Source of the DNA: Ornithodoros turicata
Lineage: Eukaryota; Arthropoda; Arachnida; Ixodida; Argasidae
Assembly: GCF_037126465.1 (NCBI RefSeq)
Contig: NC_088203.1
Coordinates: 57,511,581-57,575,580, forward strand
DNA length: 64,000 bases
Direction of reading: 5' to 3'
Shown: in pieces, positions 12,641 to 22,966 of the stretch
How the letters are laid out: each line of letters begins with the position of its first letter
Position numbering within the stretch: the stretch's first letter is position 1
Notes under the pieces: model-generated
What the model was told of the DNA's origin: nothing
What the model saw: only the letters and a program-made list of their open reading frames with translations
Database searches by the model: none
Position numbers and translations under genes: made by a program

Positions 12641-12757
12641 CATTTTACAATATCAACAGGACTATTAAGATATGCTATCGCTTTATTTAGACTAACACAC
12701 CTGTTTTTGGTCAAAATATGATTGCTTCAGTTTTACTACTATTAATGCGTGAAGAGT

Positions 12758-12960
12758 TTAAATTAACCCATTTTTCCAAGTTGAAAGCATCTCGTTAGCA
12801 GTAGTGGCAATTACATCGATATCAGAGCCACTGGAAAACACGCTTGCATCGTCCGCATACGGAATAAATTCACAATTGACAAGTTAATTATGTCATTTAT
12901 ATATCGGGTATCAGATCCGGGTATCTCAACTGGGAGCCGAGTTGTGAGGTTTCCAAAACG
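12758..12960 (-). pseudogene. Non-LTR reverse transcriptase fragment
   Basis: On the minus strand 12871-12758 reads as a frame containing PYADDASVFSSGSDIDVIA and ending at a stop. YADD is the catalytic motif of reverse transcriptases. The preceding bases (about 12960-12872) read in another frame as YINDIINLS, the segment that normally lies just before YADD in LINEs, so one frameshift separates them. This is a short dead scrap of a CR1/Jockey-type LINE. The flanking 12960-13580 shows no further coding match. Confidence 0.75.
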
Positions 12961-13584
12961 TACCATATTTTACAAATGAGGCAAATTTTCGATTTTTTGT
13001 CTCCTCAAAGGCAAACCTTAGGATCTTCACAACTTACGATACAACGCTACCCACCCCAGACAATATGTAAAAAAAAAGTTAAATAGTTATGAAGATACGT
13101 GGCGTCAAGCTGCATAGTAAACGCAATGGTCGAAATGTCCACATCAGAATAATAGTTCATTAAAATAGAACCACCGATTATTTTCAGCTACTTTCAGCGC
13201 CAAGGACGAGGTTTTAATATACGTTTGAAAGAAAAAAAATTCACCACCGTGCATGATCCGGCGTGAAATCACCGTATACTAACTGAAGTATATAGTTCAG
13301 TGTATTGCAGACGTTGCATTTGTCGAGCAACGCACCATTACTCATAAAGCTGTCACAACTTACAAGTCATCTTTACAGGTGAGTTGTACTGGTTGTACAT
13401 GCGTGAGGGAGTAGTCTTGTGTTCTTCTTCCCAGAATGTGTCGCACAGTAGAAATTTTAAGAGCACCACCTAATGCAGCTGAGGGTGCATGCGTGGTCTT
13501 ATGCAGTCCAGCACGGCTACGAAGAACATTTCGTGTCCTGTTCCTTGGGATGCTGGACATAGAAGTTTATTGTCATGAGCGCAA

Positions 13585-14170
13585 AATAATGTGCTTGCTG
13601 ACATTGTCAAGTGGCTACGCATGTCCGTTCAACAGTAGATTGCAAAGATATGGTATTGCATTTCAATGAGAAAGCTAATATCGAAAATGTGCTAGCGTCA
13701 TATTACGTGATGCAGATACGGTCTTCTTCGCCAGACCTGGGTCATCTCCAGAGACCTCCCACATGAAATGGTCACAGGCTGCCAAACATAGCATTCTGAA
13801 ATATTTCTCGTCCTTTAAGTAGTATTCAAGTGAATTTTGTTAGACCCGTAAATCATTTTATCATGCCATTGATGTGATCTGTGGTACTGTCAAATGGGTG
13901 CACGTGTCTGTGCAGCAGTATATATCGCGGAACTGAAACTGTTTCTAGCGTTTAAATGGGAAAGCTAATCTCGTAAATATGGTAACGCCGAAATAAATCA
14001 TGCCGATAAGGTGCTCTTTGCAGGACCTGAGTCCATCCCCGCAGAGGCCGCTTACATGAAATGGTCATAAACGTAACATGGACTTCAAAAACCACTTACT
14101 ATAACTGGAAACACTCTAGTCCTTTAAGGTAACAGTTAACTGAATAATGTTAGACGCGTAACTGATTTCA
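13585..14170. repeat. Two diverged direct repeats of about 290 bp
   Basis: 13585-13870 and 13880-14170 share, in order: TCAA(G/A)TGG...CAGCAGT, GAAAGCTAAT(A/C)TCG, GCAGATACGG/GCCGATAAGG, CCTGGGTCATC/CCTGAGTCCATC, ACATGAAATGGTCA and TTAGAC(C/G)CGTAA. The identity is moderate, so the duplication is old. No coding frame is shared. Confidence 0.7.
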
Positions 14171-14389
14171 GATGTCTAAGAAGTGGCGTTCCACACGTAT
14201 TTTGCACCACCACACAACCACCACCTGCACCACGCTATCGAAAATCGTGACCGTCAGAAAATCGATTTGCTTCATGTCAACACATCATGCTGCGGTATAA
14301 TCAGCACTAATCATCCGAACTCCTATTACAAGAACGGATTGAGGAATCGTTAACACAGATGCTTCAACGGGGAGAAACGCACATCCGAG

Positions 14390-14740
14390 AAAAACGAGAA
14401 CAAAGAGTCTCACCTGGTGGACAAGTGGACAATGGGCGTACGCATACGAATTTGTAGCGCGGAGAAAGCCTCCTCAGAGAAAGAAATCCTCAGTTTATCC
14501 GTCAAGACGAAATCGTATGCGTCAGGATATAAGAGTAAATCATGTCCTCCGTCCCATTTACGCATAGAACTCCGACCTCTACGCTTACAGCGAGCGCGTT
14601 TACGGGTAAAACAGAGCTTGACGGCGTCTGCGATTTTGTCGAACTTTAGGCTTAGTAAGAGTAAGATTGGACGTAAGCGTAAAATTTATCCGTATCGTTT
14701 CTGTGAGTGTAGGGGCCATCGCAATTATTCGCTGTAACTA
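14390..14740. other. Unassigned stretch rich in TACGC/GCGTA words
   Basis: A 106-codon open frame on the plus strand (14417-14737) is basic and low in complexity. The DNA repeats TACGCATACG, CGTATGCGTCAGG, TACGCTTACAGCG and CGTAAGCGTAAAA in both orientations, suggesting the inner arm of an eroded inverted-repeat element rather than a gene. I see no clear terminus. Confidence 0.35.
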
Positions 14741-14817
14741 GTAATAAACCTATCTAGCCTTAAATTCATCTTTTTAATGGCCTTTTCCCTTTCCTTCTAT
14801 ATATATACAGGGTGGCT

Positions 14818-15018
14818 TTTTGTAGACGATACAGAGCGCTTCATAAAGAGAGCGATAAAAAAAGAAACATAAACGCTACTTTTTGCTACCTGAGTAAGAA
14901 ACAGGTGTTGCTAACTTCAGCACCTGTTTCTTACTTAAGCAGCAGAAAAGTGGCGCTCATGTTTCCTTTATCGCTCTCTTTATGATGTGCTCTGTACCGT
15001 CTACAAAAAAACACCCTG
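14818..15018. mobile_element. TA-flanked MITE 1 (201 bp)
   Basis: Ends CAGGGTG(G)CTTTTTGTAGAC and, inverted, CAGGGTGTTTTTTTGTAGAC. It is flanked on both sides by TA. Inner inverted repeats extend the pairing (AAAGAGAGCGATAAA; AAGAAACAGGTG against CACCTGTTTCTT) so most of the element folds into one hairpin. TA duplication with CAGGGTG ends fits the Tc1/mariner group of MITEs. Confidence 0.88.
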
Positions 15019-15026
15019 TACATATA

Positions 15027-15242
15027 CAGGGTGTCCAGCATAAATGTAGAAATGACTTTTCAGAAACTGAGCTATCAAAGCAAAATTGATGTCTTTCCCG
15101 CAAAGCTTGAAGAGCAGACAAGTACTCCACTCCATGGTGAGCCGCGCCTGTTTCTTACTCAAGTCTTGCGGCAAAAACATCTGTGTTCTTTTGACAGCGC
15201 TGTTCCTGAAAAATAATTTCTATATTTATGCTGAACACCCTG
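15027..15242. mobile_element. TA-flanked MITE 2 (216 bp)
   Basis: Starts 8 bp after MITE 1. The ends are CAGGGTGTCCAGCATAAATG and, inverted, CAGGGTGTTCAGCATAAATA, flanked by TA. The terminal pairing continues through TAGAAAT and TTTTTCAG. The interior differs from MITE 1, so it is a separate family that shares only the outer CAGGGTG. Confidence 0.88.
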
Positions 15243-15598
15243 TATATGTTTTTTGCAGTTGCTCGCAAAACATGACGGTCAGCTGCAAATGGTTCTGTAA
15301 AGTGGGCTTACTGCAATGCAGTGCTTGTGCGCTCGGTGCGAAGCCAGCTTTAGAAATGGGATGTGAGCGTGTTTGAAAAAATCGTTTGAAAATCCAATCA
15401 GTTGAGGAAGGTTGCGTCCATGTCTCAGCTATTCGAAGGCATAATAGAGAATTATAAGATTCGCACATGAGTACAAATGACCCAGTGCAATGAAAGTTGG
15501 CAAATTTTTCAAATGCAAATTTCTGCAAATTTTTGTGGAAAACGGGTGGCCTTGATTATGATTGCTTCTTGGTTTTCTTTTGTGAGCATTTCTTATGT

Positions 15599-16012
15599 TT
15601 ACGCAAGTTGGAAGCAGCCAGAGTTCGCTGTCTCAAGTGGTTCTTGAAAAAGGTGTGCCAGTTTGGAGTACACTTTTCATTGAAACACACTTTACAGGAA
15701 AACGCGCATTTTAACAGGTGCACCTTTGTGTTTCCTATGCTTCATTATCAATACTGTTTCGTGTTTTTTTTGCTGCCCCAACAGTTACACAAGTTCCAAG
15801 TAGCCGTGGCTCACTCTCCCAAGGCTTACCTGAGACAGGTATGCCACCGAGTACACATTTCATTCACATGTACCTCTGTTTGTGCACCAGTTAATGGTTA
15901 TATTTGCATGTTCCCCATGCTTCGTTACTACTTTTTCTTGTTTTATTTTTGTTAATAGTTGCACAAGTCGGAGGCAGCCAAACTTCACTCTCCCAAATGT
16001 TTCCTGCAGCAG
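15599..16012 (+). CDS. Three tandem copies of a 54-nt exon (partial gene)
   Basis: Three segments of exactly 54 nt occur at 15599-15652, 15785-15838 and 15959-16012. They read LRKLEAARVRCLKWFLKK, LHKFQVAVAHSPKAYLRQ and LHKSEAAKLHSPKCFLQQ, all in phase 0. The second and third are preceded by pyrimidine tracts and AG, and all three are followed by GT (GTGTGCC, GTATGCC, GTGTGAC). The first has lost its acceptor AG (ATGT instead of ACAG). The surrounding introns are also repeated (GTACAC..TTTCATT, ACCTCTGTTT), so a unit of 170-190 bp was triplicated. The segment precedes the DUF4806-like exons on the same strand, so it is probably their upstream part. Function is unknown; the peptides look amphipathic and basic. 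Confidence 0.6.
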
Positions 16013-16114
16013 GTGTGACAGAGTACAGTACGCTTTGCATTCACACATACCTCTGTTTACAGACTAGTGAATAGACTCATATGAGTCCACCATGTGCTTT
16101 ATTTTTCCCAATAG

Positions 16115-16180
16115 TGTGTAGGGCACAACAGGATGAAGGCAGTGCGAGCTCCAGAGCTTCTCAGGAATCATCACAAGCAG
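16115..16180 (+). CDS. Candidate exon upstream of the DUF4806-like exons
   Basis: A 66-nt segment bounded by CCCAATAG on the left and CAG/GTATGTC on the right. In phase 0 it stays open with the exons before and after it. Read in another frame it gives the polar linker-like AQQDEGSASSRASQESSQA, so the phase is uncertain. The splice signals are good. A role as a linker exon of the gene ending at 17625 is an inference. Confidence 0.45.
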
Positions 16181-16302
16181 GTATGTCATACGTGGAATCA
16201 GTAAAAAAAGGAAAATAGCAAAGCAATGTGTGCTTAACTCTTTGACGTTTTGCTATCGCTGTCGTTCTGACACCTTTGGTTCACTACACCACCAGATTGC
16301 AG

Positions 16303-16500
16303 CAAGCAGGTCTTGAGAGATTGGTTCACCTGGTGCGGATCACGCAACAAGAGCACGGAGAGATGTTACGGGAACTGTGCAGACAACGCATTGATCCGGA
16401 TGAAACCTTACCACTTCCACTGGTGCCAAGTCCGTTTGTCTCATCTGAAAGCCTGGAACACTTCAGTGCTTCAATGGATGAGGCGCACGAGAAACGTCTT
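16303..16500 (+). CDS. DUF4806-like protein, internal exon
   Basis: Preceded by GATTGCAG and ending before GTAGGT, this 198-nt segment is open in phase 0 for 66 codons. It starts QAGLERLVHLVRITQQ, a helical segment. It continues with a proline-rich bridge (LPLPLVPSPFVSSESLEHF) and an acidic helix (SASMDEAHEKRL). That order, a helix, then P-x-L and a serine or acid start before a paired-helix region, resembles the beginning of the DUF4806 domain found in many arthropod and tick proteins of unknown function. The rest of the domain should lie in a later exon. The central part (a glycine-rich turn and the conserved R-x-x-L stretch) was not found in 16500-17400. Confidence 0.5.
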
Positions 16501-17407
16501 GTAGGTCTTCTGCACTCATGATCATAGAAGGAAAACCACCTATGTGTTCGTTTTGAAATTTCTGCTGGAAACCTGTCCACTGACATTGTGTCATCATTGC
16601 ATCTTGGCACATGTTTAGGTACTATAAACAACCGAACCTGCAAGCAGGTTGTGGGTATTGATACAATCCGCATGTGCCATCTCCCATTACAGAGTGCTGC
16701 AGAATTTAGCCTTTCTTTCCCACAGTCAGATTTTTCAGTCCATGGTCCCAGAGGGATTCATTTCCGCCCGAGAAGATGCTGAAAGGATGCTGATAATACA
16801 GTGAAGCCTGTTTAAGTTGAGCACCTGTGAAGAAATTCTAGTTAACTCATATCACGTACTGTAAGTCTACACATTATCCTGTGTAGAGTTGCAGTGTGTA
16901 AGTCTCAGCATCTCCATATAACTACTGTTTGACTTGCTGAGACTTCACTGGCAAGGTGTGCGAATAGTGAAATTTCCAATTGACTTGCTGAAACTTTACT
17001 GTGGAGGTGTGCAAATAGCGAAACTTCCAATTTGCACCTAGTAAGAACACAATAACCTCTCGTTATAAGGAAGTCATCAGGACTGGGAAAAAAAAAACTG
17101 CCATGTTTGCGTTATTCCGTATTGTGCATGGTCTTGAGGGTCTTAAATGGCGTGTGTTGCCACAGAGTCACGTGACATGATGCAAAACCAACGGACTATA
17201 ATCGACAGTCACGGCGAATACCACCAACGATAGTATATCTCTTCCATTGAAATCAAGGAAACATTTATGCTGTTCCTCCTCGTCACAGCAGTCTATGCAA
17301 TAGAAGTTTCAGCAATGTTTTAAGCTCTGTTCCTTGGAGTGTTTTCTTGTGCAGAATGCTGTAGGAATGTGCCTTTCGTTAATGCTAGTTCGCATGTTAC
17401 CTTTCAG
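16501..17407. other. Intron-like stretch with a small tandem repeat
   Basis: No gene is recognised. At 16931-17035 a unit of about 56 bp (GACTTGCTGAGACTTCACTG...) is present twice. At 17051-17130 the words CTCTCGTTATAAGGAAGT and GTTATTCCGT resemble the ends of pogo/Tigger-type transposons, but no second end was found. Confidence 0.5.
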
Positions 17408-17625
17408 AAGCCATTAGGATGAACAAAAACCTGGCTTCCACAACAAACATAGATATCGAAAGCTCCGTAAAAGCATGGCTGAGACACGTCCAAAGAGAGA
17501 GTCATCAGCAAGACTACTGCTGCAACCGCAGACTGTTGACTTCGTTGTTCTCCTCTTGCTGCTCCGTCACACTTTTTTTTCCTGCGTTTGATGTGTACAG
17601 ATCGTACACTGAAGTTGCTGACTGA
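17408..17625 (+). CDS. DUF4806-like protein, terminal exon
   Basis: After CTTTCAG the frame reads AIRMNKNLASTTNIDIESSV followed by KAWLRHVQRES and runs to a TGA at 17625. The stretch ESSVKAWLRHVQRE matches the end of DUF4806 proteins as I remember them, where an acidic residue, V or I, K, WL-(R/K)-H and an R-rich tail close the domain. The last 25 codons (SCCSVTLFF...) look like untranslated or diverged sequence. With a central exon missing, this is likely a decayed or incompletely recognised gene. Confidence 0.45.
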
Positions 17626-17649
17626 GAGCTGACTCATCTTTTAATGCCC

Positions 17650-18260
17650 GTATTTTTTGCATAGCCCCTTTTACCAGTTTCTGTGATATTTTTATATTTT
17701 GCGATTTATAGTCATGTAAGCAAGAGAGAGCCCAGTGAAAGCATTTGATCGCACATCTCAGGCTGTGCTGCCTGGCCTCTCGCTCGGTATTTTTGTTTGG
17801 AATAATATATATGCTGTGTTCTTTACTTTTTGCATAGCCACTTTTACCAGTGTCTGCGATATTTTTATATTTTGTGATTTACAGTCATGTAAGCGAGAGA
17901 GAGTGTGCAGTGAAAGCATTTGGTCACACATCCCAGGCTGTACTGCCTGGCCTTTCGCCCAGTATTTTGTTTGGAATAATATATACGCTGTGTTCTTTAC
18001 GTGTTACCTATAGTGTGATATTTCTTTACATTTTAGAGCTGAATTTTGGAGAAGTATTGTTATTACACATTAGATGTGTTTAGAATTTTTATTAATGAGA
18101 GTTCGTACCTGTTATTCTAAAGCATTAGCACAATTGCCGTCTTGAGCTGTACTGGCTGGGCCCTCCCCTGTTCTGTTTGTTTAGAATAATATTAGTGTGT
18201 TCTTTGTCCCCATCACTTGCAGAGTTGAATCTTGAAGAAGTATTGTTCCTAGTCAGTACA
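17650..18260. repeat. Tandem duplication downstream of the DUF4806-like tail
   Basis: A unit of about 173 bp beginning TTTTTGCATAGCC occurs at 17654 and 17827 with high identity (CAGTCATGTAAGC, CAGGCTGT(G/A)CTGCCTGGCC, GGAATAATATATA). A third, more diverged relative follows (GCTGAATTTTGGAGAAGTATTGTT near 18037, again near 18222). An AATAAA lies at 18372. This may be a duplicated 3' untranslated region; 18260-18527 otherwise shows nothing. Confidence 0.7.
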
Positions 18261-18527
18261 AGTGTGTGGGATTTTTATTCATTCATATCTGTGATCACCT
18301 AAACCACAAGTGCAATGGCAGTCTTCCACCTCTGGCATGCGAGTGTTATTCTGTATGCTATGTCAGACGAGAATAAACAGTGCCAGCTATTTAGGCATAT
18401 GTCAGTCACTTTGAGAATGGAGGTAACACACCACACCAGCGGGTGAGAAGGGGGGCTACAATATGGTCCGGATGGGCACACTTAAAAATGTCCCACAAAC
18501 GTTAGGGAAAAGTCGTTCCCGTCCTGT

Positions 18528-20207
18528 TTGGGACATCCGCCAACCATCGTAGGGTGTTTACGGGATTATAACACATTGTACAAGAAAACGGATGCTCTAT
18601 TACATGCAGACATAATGCAGCACTTCCGACGCCTGTGCTACAGCGCACGGGCATTGAAATTACTTCATTGCGTTTCTCTGGCATCCTATTCGTGGCAATG
18701 CACATTAAATTATACGAATGCAAAATTGGAATTGATTACTGACGAGGAAATGTACAGAACCATCGAATTGGGCGTTAGAGGTGGGCTCTCTCGAGCGAGC
18801 AGGCGTCATTTACGTGCCAATAACCCTCTGTGTAGTGGCTATGATCCCGATAAAGAGGAGGTGTACCATATCATACGTAGATTGCAACAACCTTTACGGA
18901 CTTAGTAATTTAAAGCACCTTCCCGTCGGTGATTTCGAATGGGTCAAGGATTTTAGCTCCGTGGATTTTATGAGTCACCCCATAGACTCAGACGTGGGGA
19001 ACGTGTATGTATGCGAAAATGTGTACGTACTTGAAATGTCCAAAACCTATCCACGCACTGACGCGGTACTTTCCCCCTGTCTCCCGAGAAGGCGGTCGTC
19101 CCAAAGTAATGGCTCTCGCCATTCCAGCGAGGGCTTCTCGAAGAATTAATGTATCAGCCTGCTAACAGCAAACAGTTGTTAGCAACTGTTCCAGGAATGT
19201 AAGCAACAGCAAAAAGCTGTTGCTTACGTGCAAGGACAAAGTCAAGTACGTTGTTCATTATGCGCTGCTCACACTCTATTGTAGATTGGGTATCACAGTG
19301 ACGAAAATTCACCGAATTCTAAAATTTTGTCAAGCACCATTCCTGCCTCTCTACATCGAGGACAGTGTTGGCAGACGCGTTGCCTCGGGTACAACTTTTG
19401 AAAAAAACTTCTACAAACTCTCAAATAATGCAGTCTTTGGGAGAACACTCTTAACTAAATTTAACATGCGTGATATTGGAGTAGCCTTCGATGAGGAGAC
19501 GGCGAGTCGCCTCGGGAGTCGGGCAGAATGCGTGCGGATGTAAATTTTGTCCCCGGATAGTGTCATGTACGAAATGCGCAAAAGAAAAGTGCGATGCGAT
19601 TTCCCACTCCAGATTGGGTTTACGATTTTAGAACTCAAGAAATTAACCATGTAGTCATTCTACTACGAAACCCTGCTGAGTAAGCTCACTTGTCCGGTGA
19701 TTACCTGTTACTTTGACACGGATTCTCTGATCATCAGCCTATTCTGCAAGGACTACGAAGATCAGTTACGAGCGATCGCCGACGACCACTTAGATCTGTC
19801 TTCCTTTGATCGGGATCATCCACTGTACAGTGAAAAGAATTCTGGAAGACTTGTGGCATTCAAAAGCAAAACTGGTAGTGTACCTATTGAGGAAGTAGTA
19901 TGTTTGAAAGCTAAAATGTATTCCGTCAAATTAGCTGGAGGAAAGCAAATTGCAAGAGCTAAAGGGGTCAAAAAGAATATTGTATGCAAGCACCCCTCTC
20001 CATAAGACGTACTACGATACCTTGTTCAATCACACGAGCGTATCGAACGAACAAGTATCAATCGTTGGAAAGAAGCAGTGTATGTACACCATCAGAAATG
20101 TCAAAAGAAGTCTGATGGCATGCGACGACAAGAGATACCTGTGCAATGACATCGACTCCTATCCTTATGGAAGCTACGAATATAGTAAGGTTCAGTGGCT
20201 GATATAA
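18528..20207 (+). pseudogene. Protein-primed family B DNA polymerase, Polinton/Maverick-type remnant
   Basis: Five open segments in shifting frames line up with the palm of DNA_pol_B_2 polymerases encoded by Polinton/Maverick elements. In order: YNTLYKKTDALLHADI and HCVSLASYSWQC (18528-18905); motif A as DCNNLYG at 18880 with LPVGDFEWV; the Kx3N-type motif B as NFYKLSNNAVFGRT near 19400-19445; motif C as CYFDTDSLI with DTDS at 19715-19726; and the tail KGVKKNIV...KKQCMYTIRNVKRS to 20207. The enzyme copies linear element DNA from a terminal protein. At least four frameshifts and a replaced segment at 19150-19220 make it dead. No Polinton integrase, ATPase, protease or capsid gene is seen nearby. 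Confidence 0.88.
19171..19227. other. Two tandem perfect hairpins inside the polymerase remnant
   Basis: AACAGTTG-TTAG-CAACTGTT (19171-19190) is a perfect 8-bp stem with a 4-nt loop. GTAAGCAACAGC-AAAAA-GCTGTTGCTTAC (19199-19227) is a perfect 12-bp stem. They sit where conserved polymerase sequence is missing and share the word GCAACAG/CTGTTGC. Confidence 0.8.
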
Positions 20208-20800
20208 ATAAAAGAAGCTCATCATGTTCTTTCATCTCTTCAGAAGATGTGCAGGAAGAGAATTAATGCTTCTGTCACATACTGTTCTCTCCTGCGGTTT
20301 GCCTCTGGGTATGGACAGAGAAGGACGAGTGCCTGGGTTATCCACGTAGTACCTATGTGCAGAACACTATGGATGTTAGCGGAGATGTACGGCGTGCATG
20401 GATGTGTCCCCAGGGAGAACTTCAATATCTCCGAGACTGACATGATGTACTCAATAAACATTGAAAACTATTTACTATGTTTTTATGTCCTAACCATTGC
20501 CGAGAGTCGCTCAGGCTAAAAAGAAGGCCTCCCGGATCAATAAGCAATTTGGGGGAACTGTGAGCTGGCTTGGAAATGAATGGGATTGATCAATGAGTGG
20601 GTGTCTATTATGCAGCTGGAATTATGACGCAATATGCAGTTGAAAGCGCGTGACTGAGTAACTAGAGAGTGGAAATTACAAATTAGTCTATCGAGCATGT
20701 ATGAGAGGCAGCCAATAGGCCAATCACTAGCCAATCACTAGGTCTTAGAAATGAATGTAAGTGACCACCCCCAGACCAATAGACAGGTGAGTGATTTGGA
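20208..20800. other. No gene recognised
   Basis: A 90-codon plus-strand frame (20247-20519) follows an AATAAA at 20206 and a CTTCAG at 20238, but no family is recognised and the composition is not convincing. The remainder is unique sequence. Confidence 0.5.
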
Positions 20801-21206
20801 CACCTATGAGCCGACTTCGAATTGAATAGAATTTTGGCGTGTATGAGTGAGTGAGCAGATGTTGTGGCAATGAAGGGTAGCCAATCACATAGAAATTAGA
20901 TGGATCACCATGAAGGGGTGGAGCTGTGACCAACCAACCAGAGGACTCAGAAGTGGCTTGACCTGGATTAGAATCGGGTGGTGGATTAGAAATTCCTGGA
21001 ACTGGATTAGAAAAAAGAGCAATTTGGAAGCCTATGAGCGAGTGAGCAGATGTTGTGGCAATGAAGGGTAGCCTATCATGCAGAAATTGAATGGATCACC
21101 GTGAAGGGGTGGAGCTGTGACCAACCGACCAGAGGACTTAGAAGTGGCTTGACCTGGATTAGAAATGGGTGGTGGATGAGAAATCCCTAGAACTGGATTA
21201 GAAAAA
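20801..21206. repeat. Direct repeat, period about 191 bp
   Basis: GTGAGCAGATGTTGTGGCAA begins at 20851 and again at 21042. Both copies run on through GATCACC(A/G)TGAAGGGGTGG, AGAAGTGGCTTGACCTGG and ACTGGATTAGAAAAAAG, with only a few percent differences. The preceding 20750-20800 carries a third partial copy (ACCTATGAGCC). Confidence 0.85.
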
Positions 21207-21295
21207 AGTGTCTGTTGTGCGTAACGGGGCTATACTACTCGGGCCGTCTCGCAGTTTTGTGGGGAGCGTTGATGTGCACGTATCTTACGTCTACT

Positions 21296-22873
21296 CCCAG
21301 GCAAAAATCTGGAGTGGGGCCACTTCGAAGTGGATCATTGGACAGGATCCACTTGGAATGTGGAACTATTCATTGGCCGGGACCAGTTAAAAGTGGAACC
21401 AGTTTCATGGTGGTGCCACTTCAAGTGGAACCAATGGAATTTATCCAGTGGTCCCCTCAGCTAAGTGGTCTCGGATCCGACGACTTAGCAGATGGGACCA
21501 CTAAATGCATGACCGAAAGTAATGCGTAGAAAAGCACATACTGTTCAAGAAAGTATGTAGTAGTATTCTTAGTGTATGCTCATAGGAGCATACACTAAGA
21601 ATAAAGAAATAATCGATACATCTCTGACGTACTAGGTCACACACGAGTAATCACTCACTGCATTCAGACGAGGCATGTGCTTGTGTTGAATTTGCGATAC
21701 ACTCACGAACAGCAGGGAACATGGCGTTTTGTTGACCACCTCACACCTGTATTTTCTCAGAGAAGATGACACCTCCGTCCATGTAGGTCGCGGCATGTAC
21801 CCTTTTCCTCTTCACCAAACGATCCTAATCTTTATACTCGTCTTAACCATGTTTCTCAGGTTCCTCTAGCCCCTGAAATAAAACATATAATCAGTAGGAA
21901 TCGAAGCACCATGGTAAGCACTTATACCTCTTAACATCGGAAGAAGCATTCTGTGCAGTCCGTTTGGCGTTTCATCGTCCGGTTCTTCTGCGGACGCCGT
22001 GTCTTCCTAGCGTCGAAAGTTCTCCGAGATATCGCCAATATGTTTCACATGACTCATTGTCATCATCTTGTCTTAGAAAACGCACTAAAATCACGTAAAT
22101 AGTGCACAGGAGATGCCCGATCTCTGCCACGGCAACCAAAGAGAAAAAACGACCTTGCAACGACGCGTCCAAGTTCCAACTGACGCCTGCGCTCTCTCTG
22201 CTCCCTCTCGCCTCTCGCCCTCCCGCGGCCCGCCGTTCGAATTTGAATTAAAAGCCTCCCGCCGCACCGGGCGCCCTCATTATTATTGCATCTGCTTTGG
22301 GTCAGCCCGTGCAATTGCCTGTTTGTTTTTAGTTCTTCTAATTATTTGGCGGAGTGTGTCATCTTTTGATTGTGTGTTTTGGCATTTTGCTGGCACATGT
22401 TATGACATTTGCCTTTAGATGAGAATATGAGCACGAATTGAAGTTACAGCATATATTTTATCGAAGATGTAAACGGATAAAAAACAAGAAATATAGATCA
22501 TACGTGTGCTAAAATACATGAAAATAATGGCGAAAAAACAACAAAAAAACAGAAGGGTATATAGCAAGAGTGGACTCGTCTTCCCCTAGTGGATCTCAAA
22601 GGGGGAAGCTGCCCAGCTTTGAATCTCAATTGGGTCAATTGACCATTGTGCAAACAAAATGGTACCTGTGAGGCTCCCACTGTAAGGTCTGGAACCACTT
22701 GAGGCCAGAGTGGTACCACTGATTTCACCAATGTGGAACCAGCTACCCTACTTGCGAATCCAGCTGGGACCATCAAGATTAACTGGAACTATTCCGGGAC
22801 CATCCACATTCAAATGGAACCAGTCCAGATTAAACCGGAACCATTCTGGAACCAGTCCAGATTTTTGCCTGGG
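21296..22873. mobile_element. Foldback DNA element FB2, same family as FB1
   Basis: The termini are inverted and near identical over 22 bp: CCCAGGCAAAAATCTGGA at 21296 and the same on the opposite strand ending at 22873. The first bases CCCAGGC(A/G)AAAAT match FB1. CT flanks both ends, again a 2-bp duplication. The arms (21310-21490 and 22560-22865) are built of related words such as AAGTGGAACCA, GGTACCACT and CTGGAACCAG. The core of about 1 kb includes a GC-rich segment (22170-22270) and is without a recognised gene; both strands have only short frames. Confidence 0.85.
21565..21602. other. Perfect 17-bp hairpin in the FB2 core
   Basis: ATTCTTAGTGTATGCTC is followed by a 4-nt loop (ATAG) and its exact reverse complement. 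It stands alone in the core, like the hairpins in FB1 and in the third foldback-like element. Confidence 0.95.
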
Positions 22874-22966
22874 CTCTGTTACTTACATAGGTAAGCTGAT
22901 ACTTCCTTCTGTTTCCGGGCCCATTGCCTGATCCCCGCAACTGCACATTGTGTTGTTTGTGCCAAG

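Noticed and set aside
17051..17130. pogo/Tigger transposon end
   Set aside because: Only a short likeness at one side; no inverted partner or transposase was found.
22063..22314. Arg-rich minus-strand frame in the FB2 core as a gene or CpG-island promoter
   Set aside because: Composition follows the local GC-rich segment; no motif, splice signal or poly(A) signal supports it.
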